Part shown: one piece after another, positions 17,591 to 24,853 of the stretch | Layout of the letters: every line of letters begins with the position of its first letter | How positions within the stretch are numbered: the stretch's first letter is position 1 | Assembly (NCBI RefSeq): GCF_003052515.2 | Contig: NZ_QARE02000003.1 | Span: 62,001 to 126,000, forward strand | Direction: 5' to 3' | Source: Pseudomonas sp. RIT409 | GTDB lineage: Bacteria; Pseudomonadota; Gammaproteobacteria; Pseudomonadales; Pseudomonadaceae | Length of the DNA: 64,000 bases | Notes under the pieces: model-generated | The model's database searches: none | Seen by the model: only the letters and a program-made list of their open reading frames with translations | What the model was told of the DNA's origin: nothing | Translations under genes and position numbers: made by a program

Positions 17591-18810
17591 ACGAACGGCT
17601 ACAACCCGGCCTGAATGGGGCCTTCATGGCCGAGGGCTTTGCAGCCAGCCTCCCGTCGGCGCCTTTCGCTGCAAGCTCACGCCTTGTCGGAGCGCGTCTG
17701 GCGGTGAAAGACGTGTTCGACGTCGAAGGGATGACCTGCAGCGCCGGCAACCCTGCATGGCTTGAACAACACGTGCCGGCAGGCGACACGGCACCGGTGG
17801 TGCAGCGGCTTCTGGATGCGGGGTGTCGATGGGTAGGCAAGACCGTCACCGATGAGCTGACCTACAGCCTGGCGGGCATCAACCTGCACTTTGGTACACC
17901 GACGAATCCGGCCGCGCCGGACCGCCTGCCGGGTGGATCCTCCTCGGGGTCCGCAGTGGCGGTCGCCGCCGATTATGCGGACCTATCGCTGGGAACGGAC
18001 TGTGGCGGGTCCATTCGGCTCCCCGCGAGTTACTGCGGGCTGTGGGGTATCCGGCCCACCCATGGCCGAGTGAGCAACCAGGGCTGTTTTACGCTTGCAC
18101 CCAGTTTCGACACGGTCGGCTGGTTTGCGCGTAACGGCGAGTTGCTCGCATCGGCGCTGTCGGTGCTCGTCCAGGCGCCGAGCCAGGTCGCCACTCCAGC
18201 GGCCCGGCGAGTCTGGGTCAGCGATGACGTGATCGCGCTGCTGGACGCCCCCCTGCAAGTCGCCTTCGAGCGCTGGCTGATGGAACAGGCCGTTCCATGC
18301 GAGCGACTGCCTGTCGGAACGCTGCCACTGGCAGCCTGGGCCGAGGCGTTCCGCACTTTGCAGGCCGCAGAGGTCTGGCAACAACACGGTGAGTGGGTCA
18401 CGCGCGCGCGACCTTCATTCGGTGCCGACGTGGCGCAGCGCTTCGCCATGGCGAGTCAGGTGACAGCGTCTGCCGTCGAGGCCGCTCAACAGGTACGCCA
18501 TCAGGCGCAGACGTTGCTGCACGCGCTGCTGAATGAAAATGGTTGCCTGCTGATGCCTCCCGTCCCCGGCCCTGCACCTAAGCTCGATGAGCCTCTGGCC
18601 CGGGTCAACGACATTCGAGCCCGCTCACAAAGTCTGTTGTGCATGGCGGGGTTGGCGCAGCTGCCACAAGTCGTCATGCCTTGGCGAAACATCGACGGTG
18701 CCCCCGTGGGCATGTCGCTTATCGGGGCGCCGTTCGCGGATGAATCCACCGTCGAAAGCGCGATCGATGTGCACCACCACTACATCAACCATTCGACAGG
18801 AACCCTCTGA
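17587..18810 (+). CDS. Amidase-signature family hydrolase (AtzE/GatA-like)
   Basis: 407 residues from the ATG overlapping the previous stop; the open frame extends upstream only as shadow. The Ser-cisSer-Lys triad is intact: Lys41 in LAVKDVFDVEG, cis-Ser118 in PGGSSSGSA and nucleophile Ser142 in TDCGGSIRLPA. It is shorter than GatA (about 480), as AtzE-like and other small amidases are. The family hydrolyses linear amides, including the biuret and urea-type intermediates handled by AtzE. In this operon it would act on the ring-opened product, perhaps together with the AtzH-like domain encoded just upstream. Confidence 0.88.
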   Translation: MNERLQPGLNGAFMAEGFAASLPSAPFAASSRLVGARLAVKDVFDVEGMTCSAGNPAWLEQHVPAGDTAPVVQRLLDAGCRWVGKTVTDELTYSLAGINLHFGTPTNPAAPDRLPGGSSSGSAVAVAADYADLSLGTDCGGSIRLPASYCGLWGIRPTHGRVSNQGCFTLAPSFDTVGWFARNGELLASALSVLVQAPSQVATPAARRVWVSDDVIALLDAPLQVAFERWLMEQAVPCERLPVGTLPLAAWAEAFRTLQAAEVWQQHGEWVTRARPSFGADVAQRFAMASQVTASAVEAAQQVRHQAQTLLHALLNENGCLLMPPVPGPAPKLDEPLARVNDIRARSQSLLCMAGLAQLPQVVMPWRNIDGAPVGMSLIGAPFADESTVESAIDVHHHYINHSTGTL

Positions 18811-20417
18811 TGCCCCATGTCCTCAATCCGGTTCGCGGTGCTCACGCGATGGCGGTCGCGCCCCATGCACTGGCGTCGCAAAGTGCTTTGGCGGTGATGC
18901 GAGAGGGGGGCAATGCGGTGGAAGCGATGATCGCCGCCGCCTCGACCATCGCCGTGGTCTACCCCCACATGAACAGTCTGGGGGGCGACGGCTTCTGGTT
19001 GATCGCCAAGCCCGGTGAAACGCCGCTGGCGCTGGATGCTTGCGGCCGTGCGGCGCAGGGCGCGAGCCTGGCCAGTTACCGTGAGCAGGGGCTGGACAGC
19101 ATCCCGTTCCGTGGGGGGCTGGCCGCCAATACGGTGGCCGGCACCGTGTCCGGTTGGAACGCCGCGTTCGAGTGGCAGCATCGCGTGCTGGGTGGGCGCA
19201 TGCCGCTGAAGCGCCTTCTCGGCGACGCCATCGACTATGCCCGCCAAGGCATCCCTGTGACGGCCAGCCAAAGCCGGTGCACAGCGAGCAAGTGCGATGA
19301 ATTAGGGACGATCCCCGGTTTCAGTCAGACGTTCCTGGACGCTGGGCGCGCCCCGTTGCCCGGCCAGCGGTTCACCCACCCGAGGCTGGCCGACACCCTG
19401 GAGCGCCTGGCGCAGGCAGGGCTCAATGACTTTTACGACGGGGACCTTGCCCAGAGCATTTGCGCAGAACTCGAAGCGGCGGGCAGCCCCCTGCGCCGGG
19501 TGGATTTTCAACGCCACCGAGCTGAGTGGCGGGAAGCATTGGTGCTGAGCCATTCACAAGGGAAGGTCTACAACTTTCCTCCGCCGACCCAAGGGCTGGT
19601 TTCGCTGTTGATACTGGGGCAGTTGGATCGATTGCTCACCCCGGAGATGGACGCATCAGGTGCGCCGTTCGTGCACGCATGCGTCGAAGCAACGAAGCGT
19701 GCCTTCGCCATCCGTGATCGTCATATCACCGATCCGGACCACATGACGGACGAAGCGCAGAGTTTCCTGACACATGACCGGCTGGACGCCATGGCCTCGA
19801 CATTCGACCTCCATCGGGCGGCGCCGTGGGGGAAGGGCGTGGGGCCGGCGGATACCGTCTGGATGGGCGTGGTGGACAGGGAAGGGGTCGCGGTCAGCTT
19901 TATCCAGAGCCTCTATCACGAGTTCGGCAGCGGGATCGTCCTGCCGACGACCGGGCTGAATTGGCAGAATCGCGGGTGCAGCTTTTCCCTGGACCCGACG
20001 GCGCGCAACCCGCTGACTCCCGGGCGTAAACCCTTCCATACCCTCAACCCGGCCATGGCCCGTCTCAACGACGGCCGGACGCTGGTGTACGGCAACATGG
20101 GCGGTGACGGGCAACCTCAATCGCAGAGCGCTGTGTTCAGCCGCATTGTCAACTTCGGCATGAACCCTCAAAGCGCCATCGACGCGCCGCGCTGGCTGCT
20201 GGGCCGGACGTGGGGCAATGCCAGCGATAACCTCAAGCTGGAGTCCCGGTTCAGCGACGCCTGCGTGGCCGAATTGACCGCCAAGGGGCACGACGTGGCG
20301 GTGTTGCAGGATTACGACGAGAGCATGGGGCACGCCGGTGCCATCGTCCGGCACGGCGACGGACTGCTTGAAGGCGGAGCCGATCCCCGCAGCGATGGTG
20401 CCGTGGCTGCCTGGTAG
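18810..20417 (+). CDS. Gamma-glutamyltransferase-family (Ntn) hydrolase
   Basis: 535 residues of the GGT/cephalosporin acylase family. The N-terminal large-subunit part has AVAPHALASQSALAVMREGG and NAVEAMIAAAS, and HMNSLGGDGFWLI. The predicted self-cleavage and nucleophile residue is Thr349 in ADTVWMGVVDREG, aligning with the family T-x-x-x-x-V-D. NMGGDGQPQ matches the conserved late GGxxxP-like region. No signal peptide is apparent, unlike periplasmic Ggt, so it probably works in the cytoplasm on an N-acyl or gamma-glutamyl-like intermediate. Its ATG overlaps the amidase stop. It is the last gene of the block. Confidence 0.85.
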   Translation: MPHVLNPVRGAHAMAVAPHALASQSALAVMREGGNAVEAMIAAASTIAVVYPHMNSLGGDGFWLIAKPGETPLALDACGRAAQGASLASYREQGLDSIPFRGGLAANTVAGTVSGWNAAFEWQHRVLGGRMPLKRLLGDAIDYARQGIPVTASQSRCTASKCDELGTIPGFSQTFLDAGRAPLPGQRFTHPRLADTLERLAQAGLNDFYDGDLAQSICAELEAAGSPLRRVDFQRHRAEWREALVLSHSQGKVYNFPPPTQGLVSLLILGQLDRLLTPEMDASGAPFVHACVEATKRAFAIRDRHITDPDHMTDEAQSFLTHDRLDAMASTFDLHRAAPWGKGVGPADTVWMGVVDREGVAVSFIQSLYHEFGSGIVLPTTGLNWQNRGCSFSLDPTARNPLTPGRKPFHTLNPAMARLNDGRTLVYGNMGGDGQPQSQSAVFSRIVNFGMNPQSAIDAPRWLLGRTWGNASDNLKLESRFSDACVAELTAKGHDVAVLQDYDESMGHAGAIVRHGDGLLEGGADPRSDGAVAAW

Positions 20418-20504
20418 GGAAAGGTCAGGCTCGCAGGGGGCAGCGATAACGCTTCGCTGCACCGCCAGGGCGGACAAAGGCAGCCCGAGCGAGCCTGTCA
20501 ATGT

Positions 20505-21023
20505 TTATTCTTCGGCCTTTCCAAGCCGGAATGGCGCAACCCCTCGATCATTGTTGGCTTCGACGAGCTTGATCATCTGCAACAGAAACAGCGGGCGCTG
20601 ATCCTCGGGAATGCCCTCGATGGTCCGGTCGTGAGCACGTTGCACACTGGCGTCCATTTTCTTCAGCAGGTAGAGGCCCTTGCGACTGAGCTTGACCAGT
20701 TTGACGCGACGGTCCTCAGTGCTTTGCCGCCTCAGCAGCAGCTCGCGAGCCTCCAGGCGCGGGATGACTTCCGCAACGCTGGTACGCTCCAGCCCGATCT
20801 CACGCGCCAGCGTGTTCTGGTCCATCTCGCCGTGGGTGCCCAGCGTGGTCATGAGGCTGTATTGAACAGGGGTGATGTTGTAGTTGCGGGTTTCATCCAG
20901 GAACAAGCCGTAATGAATTTGCTGAAGCCGACGGATCAGGAAACCCGGCCTGCCCAGCAGCGCAGAGCGACTGATAGCCGCATCAAGTTGGGCCTGAATG
21001 TCGTTTGGGGATAACTCGCTCAT
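20505..21023 (-). CDS. MarR-family transcriptional regulator
   Basis: 172 residues from the ATG at 21023. An ATG at 21077 would add 18 residues that do not look like family sequence. The winged helix is clear: TPVQYSLMTTLGTHGEMDQ, LAREIGLERTSVAEVIPRLEAREL and the wing STEDRRVKLVKLSRKG. MarR proteins are usually repressors released by a ligand and bind palindromes of about 16-20 bases. It is convergent with the catabolic operon and is the closest candidate to bind the repeated GTGGCATGCCAC-type sites at 6.5-6.8 and 14.5-14.6 kb. That link is inference. Confidence 0.88.
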   Translation of the reverse strand: MSELSPNDIQAQLDAAISRSALLGRPGFLIRRLQQIHYGLFLDETRNYNITPVQYSLMTTLGTHGEMDQNTLAREIGLERTSVAEVIPRLEARELLLRRQSTEDRRVKLVKLSRKGLYLLKKMDASVQRAHDRTIEGIPEDQRPLFLLQMIKLVEANNDRGVAPFRLGKAEE

Positions 21024-21382
21024 ATCGGTCTGATCGCAGCTCTTGAGGAGGAGGGGCAGGTGGCGCAAGCATATCATTTAGCGCAGGGCTGACGACGGCG
21101 CGGATGTTTGAAAAAGGGTCAGGGTTGGCAATGAACTGTCGGCCAAAAAACCGGAATCAGCCCGCGCGCATGGCGGTACGGGCAGGCTCAGCACGCTCGC
21201 GAAGACCAACGCTGCAGTTAGGCATCGAAGTCGGACTGTTCACCCTGGCGCAGTGAACCGGGGAGGAGGCCGCTTGAGCATGAACGCCTGCGCGAGCGCC
21301 AGCCAATCGAATTCAGCGAATGGAATAAACCCTTTCGGCAAGCGTCCTGCTTGTGAAGGCTTACCGTCAGGAGGAAACGCTT
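21024..21382. other. 359-bp divergent intergenic region
   Basis: It separates marR (minus) from the DUF305 gene (plus). No copy of the shared palindrome and no gene-like sequence was seen. A strong AGGAGG ribosome binding site for the DUF305 gene sits at 21369-21374. Confidence 0.5.
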
Positions 21383-21808
21383 ATGTCACGACTCACTCAC
21401 CGCTCGTTACGCTGCGGTATCGCGCTGCTCATGGCGGGCTCCGTGTCCGCTGCTGTCGCCCATGAAGGTCATGCGCCCAAAGCCAACGCCGAGCAGCTCA
21501 ACGCCGAGGCGCCCTTCATCAGCGAAAACGCTGCCGCCATGGAAACAATGATGGCGGGCATGGACAACAAGCCGACCGGTGATATCGATCGTGATTTCGT
21601 CGCGATGATGAGCGCCCACCACCAAGGGGCCATCGACATGGCGGTGACGATGCTCAAGTACGGGCATAACGAACAGCTCAAACGCATGGCGCAGGAAATC
21701 ATCGTCGAGCAACAGCAGGAAATTGCCGCGATGCGCCTGGCAATCGGCGACCCGTTGCCGCCTTCCGTCGCGTCACCGACCCAGACGCCGCTCGCGACAA
21801 AGCCCTGA
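21383..21808 (+). CDS. DUF305 periplasmic protein
   Basis: 141 residues from the ATG 8 bases after AGGAGG; a GTG at 21353 lacks such a site. A signal peptide (SLRCGIALLMAGSVSAAVA) leads to a His-rich start of the mature protein (HEGHAP). The DUF305 core is DRDFVAMMSAHHQGAIDMA and EIIVEQQQEIAAMR, a helical ferritin-like fold with conserved HH and Met/Glu residues, often linked to copper or other metal handling in the periplasm. It precedes a beta-propeller gene by 38 bases, on the same strand, probably as an operon. Confidence 0.88.
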   Translation: MSRLTHRSLRCGIALLMAGSVSAAVAHEGHAPKANAEQLNAEAPFISENAAAMETMMAGMDNKPTGDIDRDFVAMMSAHHQGAIDMAVTMLKYGHNEQLKRMAQEIIVEQQQEIAAMRLAIGDPLPPSVASPTQTPLATKP

Positions 21809-21846
21809 TTGCCTCGCTCTGACTTCACAAAAAAGAAGGAAATCCC

Positions 21847-23304
21847 ATGCACCTGTCTCGCTACCCCATGGCGCTGCTGACCTGCGCCTTGTTGACCGCT
21901 CCAGTGTCCATCTTCGCCGGCCAGATTCCCGGTAAGGCCTCGGCCAAGGACATTCCTGTTTCACATCAGGATCGTCTGTATGCTGCCGAGCAGTTCTCCA
22001 ATACCGTGTCCGTCAGCGACCCGGTCGACAACAGATTGCTCGGTGTAATCAGCCTCGGCGATCCGCAACCCGGCAACCTGAGTCCGTTGTACAAGGGCGA
22101 AGTGCTGGTTCATGGCCTGGGCTTTTCGCCAGATCACAAGACCTTGGCGGTGGTGTCCATTGGCACCAATTCAGTGTCGTTCATCGACACCCAGACCAAT
22201 ACCGTCAAACACAAGACCTATGTAGGCCGCGCGCCCCACGAAGCGTTTTTCACGCCCAATGGCAAAGAGGTCTGGGTGACGGTGCGCGGCGAGGATTACG
22301 TGTCGGTCATCGACGCCAAGACCTTCGAGGAGAAGACCCGCATCAAGACCCCAGCGGGGCCGGGTATGCAGATCTTTTCGCCCGACGGCAAATACGGCTA
22401 CGTTTGCTCCTCGTTCAACCCGGAAACGGTGGTGGTCTCGGTGGCCGATCACAAAATCGTCGGACGCGTGCCACAGGCCAGCCCGTTCTGCCCGAACATC
22501 GCGGCATCGGCCGATGGCAAGCAGGTGTGGTTCACCCTCAAGGACGTCGGCAAGGCGCAGGTGTTCGAGGCCACGCCGCCGTTCAAACTCATCAAGACCC
22601 TGGACATCGGTCCCATTGCCAACCACGTCAACCTGGTCAACAACGCCAACGGCTCGTTCGCCTACATCACCGTGGGTGGCTTGAATGAGGTGCAGGTTTA
22701 CCGCACCGACACGTTCGAAAAGGTCGCCACGATCCCCGTCGGCAAACTGCCGCACGGTATCTGGCCGTCGGGTGATGGCAGCCGCATCTATGTGGGCCTG
22801 GAGAACGCCGACGCTTTTGCAGTGATCGACACGGCAAGCAATCAGGTGATCGCCAACATTCCGATCGGTCAGGCGCCGCAGGCCATCGCGTATGTGCCAA
22901 ACGCGGTAGAGAAGGGCGCAGGTCTCGACAACCTCAAACCGCTGGGCGTGGCGGGGCAAGCGGTGCATTTGAGTTTGAATGCCGTCGGAAAGGCATCGGA
23001 TCAGGCGCCGACCAGCGTCACGCTGTTCAACCAGGGACTGACACAAGTGCTGCAAGCTGCCGCGACCGGGCTGGAACCCAAGCAGCCGTACACACTGGCA
23101 TTGGCCGATAAACCGGACGGCAGCGGCAGTCTGCAGCCGTTGTCAGCCTTCATGACCAACCCGGCGGGGTCAGCCATCGTCAACACCATTGGCCCGATTC
23201 GCCAGATCGTGCAGAGCGACGTGACAGGACAACGTCGATACCTGGTGATCGTCGCTGGCAAGCCCGAGCAATTGGGGGCGTTGGCGCAGGTGCAGACGCC
23301 TTGA
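21847..23304 (+). CDS. Periplasmic YVTN/YncE-like beta-propeller protein
   Basis: 485 residues with a signal peptide (MALLTCALLTAPVSIFAG). Several propeller blades of the YVTN type follow: VSFIDTQTNTVKHKTYVG, VSVIDAKTFEEKTRIKTP, VQVYRTDTFEKVATIPVG and FAVIDTASNQVIANIPIG. The N-terminal 'RLYAAEQFSNTVSVSD' starts blade one. The C-terminal part (about residues 355-485) is a separate non-propeller domain. Such proteins bind ligands or redox partners outside the cytoplasm, and the specific role is unknown. AAGGAA precedes the ATG. It is paired with the DUF305 gene. Confidence 0.85.
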   Translation: MHLSRYPMALLTCALLTAPVSIFAGQIPGKASAKDIPVSHQDRLYAAEQFSNTVSVSDPVDNRLLGVISLGDPQPGNLSPLYKGEVLVHGLGFSPDHKTLAVVSIGTNSVSFIDTQTNTVKHKTYVGRAPHEAFFTPNGKEVWVTVRGEDYVSVIDAKTFEEKTRIKTPAGPGMQIFSPDGKYGYVCSSFNPETVVVSVADHKIVGRVPQASPFCPNIAASADGKQVWFTLKDVGKAQVFEATPPFKLIKTLDIGPIANHVNLVNNANGSFAYITVGGLNEVQVYRTDTFEKVATIPVGKLPHGIWPSGDGSRIYVGLENADAFAVIDTASNQVIANIPIGQAPQAIAYVPNAVEKGAGLDNLKPLGVAGQAVHLSLNAVGKASDQAPTSVTLFNQGLTQVLQAAATGLEPKQPYTLALADKPDGSGSLQPLSAFMTNPAGSAIVNTIGPIRQIVQSDVTGQRRYLVIVAGKPEQLGALAQVQTP

Positions 23305-23697
23305 CCAGCGTGGTTCGATAACACACGCAGCGACACTGACCATTCTCTCAGGGCGTCACCTGAATCGCGGCAGCGCTGAGGGAGTGGTTAGCAGGAGCTC
23401 GCTGCGTCAGGGCTGCGGCGGGCTCAACAGCACACACCGCCGCACGGTCTGGCCACTAGGCAGGCGATTCCGTCAACCGAGTTCCGCGGATGGCTGCGTG
23501 TGGAACGCTATGGGCCTGTCCGGTGACGATGAAGGCTCGCTCAACCAAGTAGTCCGTCGTCCGATCCGCGAAGCTGTAACCCAGCCCTGGCGCGTCTGAA
23601 TGCTTAATGCGACTGCCAGATACAGCCATCGGTTTTTTTTATAAGCGCCCCATGTGCTCTGTCTTCACAGAGATGCCGCCGCTCCAGACTGTCCTCG
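23305..23697. other. 393-bp gap, nothing recognised
   Basis: It lies between the propeller gene and the convergent LysR gene. Short frames across it have no ribosome binding sites or family resemblance. A T8 run occurs at 23633-23640 without a clear stem. Confidence 0.4.
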
Positions 23698-24597
23698 TCA
23701 GTCAGGCTCACGCGCTTTGTGAGCTTCTTCGACGAGCCAGTTCGCAAAAGCGGCTGCCTGTGGATTCACTATTTTGTGCGGAGAGTAAACGAGGTAGAAG
23801 GCTTCAGACGTCTCAAAACGCGCTGACAGGGGAGCGATCAGCTGTCCGGAGGCCAGGTACTGTTCCACCAATGATGATCGCGCCAACGCTACTCCTTGAC
23901 CAAGCTCGGCCATCTTCAGCGCGGAGATGAGTGTGTCGAACTGCATGCCTTGGGAGTAGTCCAGGTGATCGGCTCTGGCTTTTTTCAACCAGTATCCCCA
24001 ACCTTCTTCGTAGCCCAGAACGTGTAGAAGCTCATGGTTTCCCAGGTCAGCCGGCACTTTGAGCGGCCTGTGTTGCGATGGAAGCCCTGGGGCACACACC
24101 GGAAATAACCGATCCCACGTCAGCCGCTCACTTTTAAGCCCCGGCCATTTTCCGCTGCCGTAGCGAATCTCGAGGTCAGCCTCCAAGTCTGTTTCACCCA
24201 TCCATATGTTACTGGTGATGCGCAAGTTTATGTGCGGGTGGAGCATCCTGAATGCCTGGAGCCTGGGCGCCAGCCAGTGCGTGAAATACACCAGACTGAA
24301 CCGGATCGTCAGCACTTTACGATGACCCTGGCCGAAGATCTCATCAGTTGCTGCCGCCAGTCTCTCGACCGAATCATGTACCGCCGGGAGAAATGCCAGC
24401 CCCGGCTCTGTGAGCTCCAGACCACGTGGTAGGCGCTTGAAGAGCGCTGCGCCAAGTTGCGATTCGAGTGCTTTGATCTGCTGACTGATGGCGGCTTGGG
24501 TGAGGCTTAGCTCAAGGGCCGCGTCGGTGAAACTCAGGTGGCGTGCTGCTGATTCGAAAGCACGCAACCAGTTGAGAGGGGGCAGTCTTTTTTTCAT
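23698..24597 (-). CDS. LysR-family regulator (GcvA-like), probable regulator of the ddd genes
   Basis: 299 residues from the ATG at 24597, which gives the standard GcvA-like opening MKKRLPPLNWLRAFESAARH; the frame is open for 15 more residues. The helix-turn-helix is FTDAALELSLTQAAISQQI. The effector domain includes TIRFSLVYFTHWLAPRL and the GcvA-type GQGVALARSSLVEQYLASGQL (given as G-Q-G-V-A-L). It is divergent from dddD. In known dddD clusters a LysR protein, DddR, controls expression in response to DMSP, so this gene may be its equivalent. Position is the only evidence for that. Confidence 0.85.
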   Translation of the reverse strand: MKKRLPPLNWLRAFESAARHLSFTDAALELSLTQAAISQQIKALESQLGAALFKRLPRGLELTEPGLAFLPAVHDSVERLAAATDEIFGQGHRKVLTIRFSLVYFTHWLAPRLQAFRMLHPHINLRITSNIWMGETDLEADLEIRYGSGKWPGLKSERLTWDRLFPVCAPGLPSQHRPLKVPADLGNHELLHVLGYEEGWGYWLKKARADHLDYSQGMQFDTLISALKMAELGQGVALARSSLVEQYLASGQLIAPLSARFETSEAFYLVYSPHKIVNPQAAAFANWLVEEAHKAREPD

Positions 24598-24676
24598 GTT
24601 GCTGAGCTCTGGGTATGGCGTCTTGTTGTTGTAGGTTCCCAACGAAGCATATACCCATAAATCCTATCTGTTATGC

Positions 24677-24712
24677 ATAAAAAAAATGCCCCCAAAGGGC
24701 CTTTTTTTTTTG
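24677..24712 (+). terminator. Terminator-like hairpin between the LysR gene and dddD
   Basis: An A-run, then GCCC-CCAAA-GGGC, then a T10 run (24702-24711). It looks like a weak bidirectional terminator or leader attenuator. It lies upstream of both divergent start codons, an unusual place. Confidence 0.4.
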
Positions 24713-24853
24713 CTTTCGCTGCCCCGGCCTTTTCTTGAAAGTAGCCCAACTCGTCCCTGACGCTGCCGCAGCGCAACGTTGCCGGCGGAGTATGAACATC
24801 AATCGAGGGCGTGTCTGAACTACAGATATGTCTATAAAAAAATAAGGTGAATC

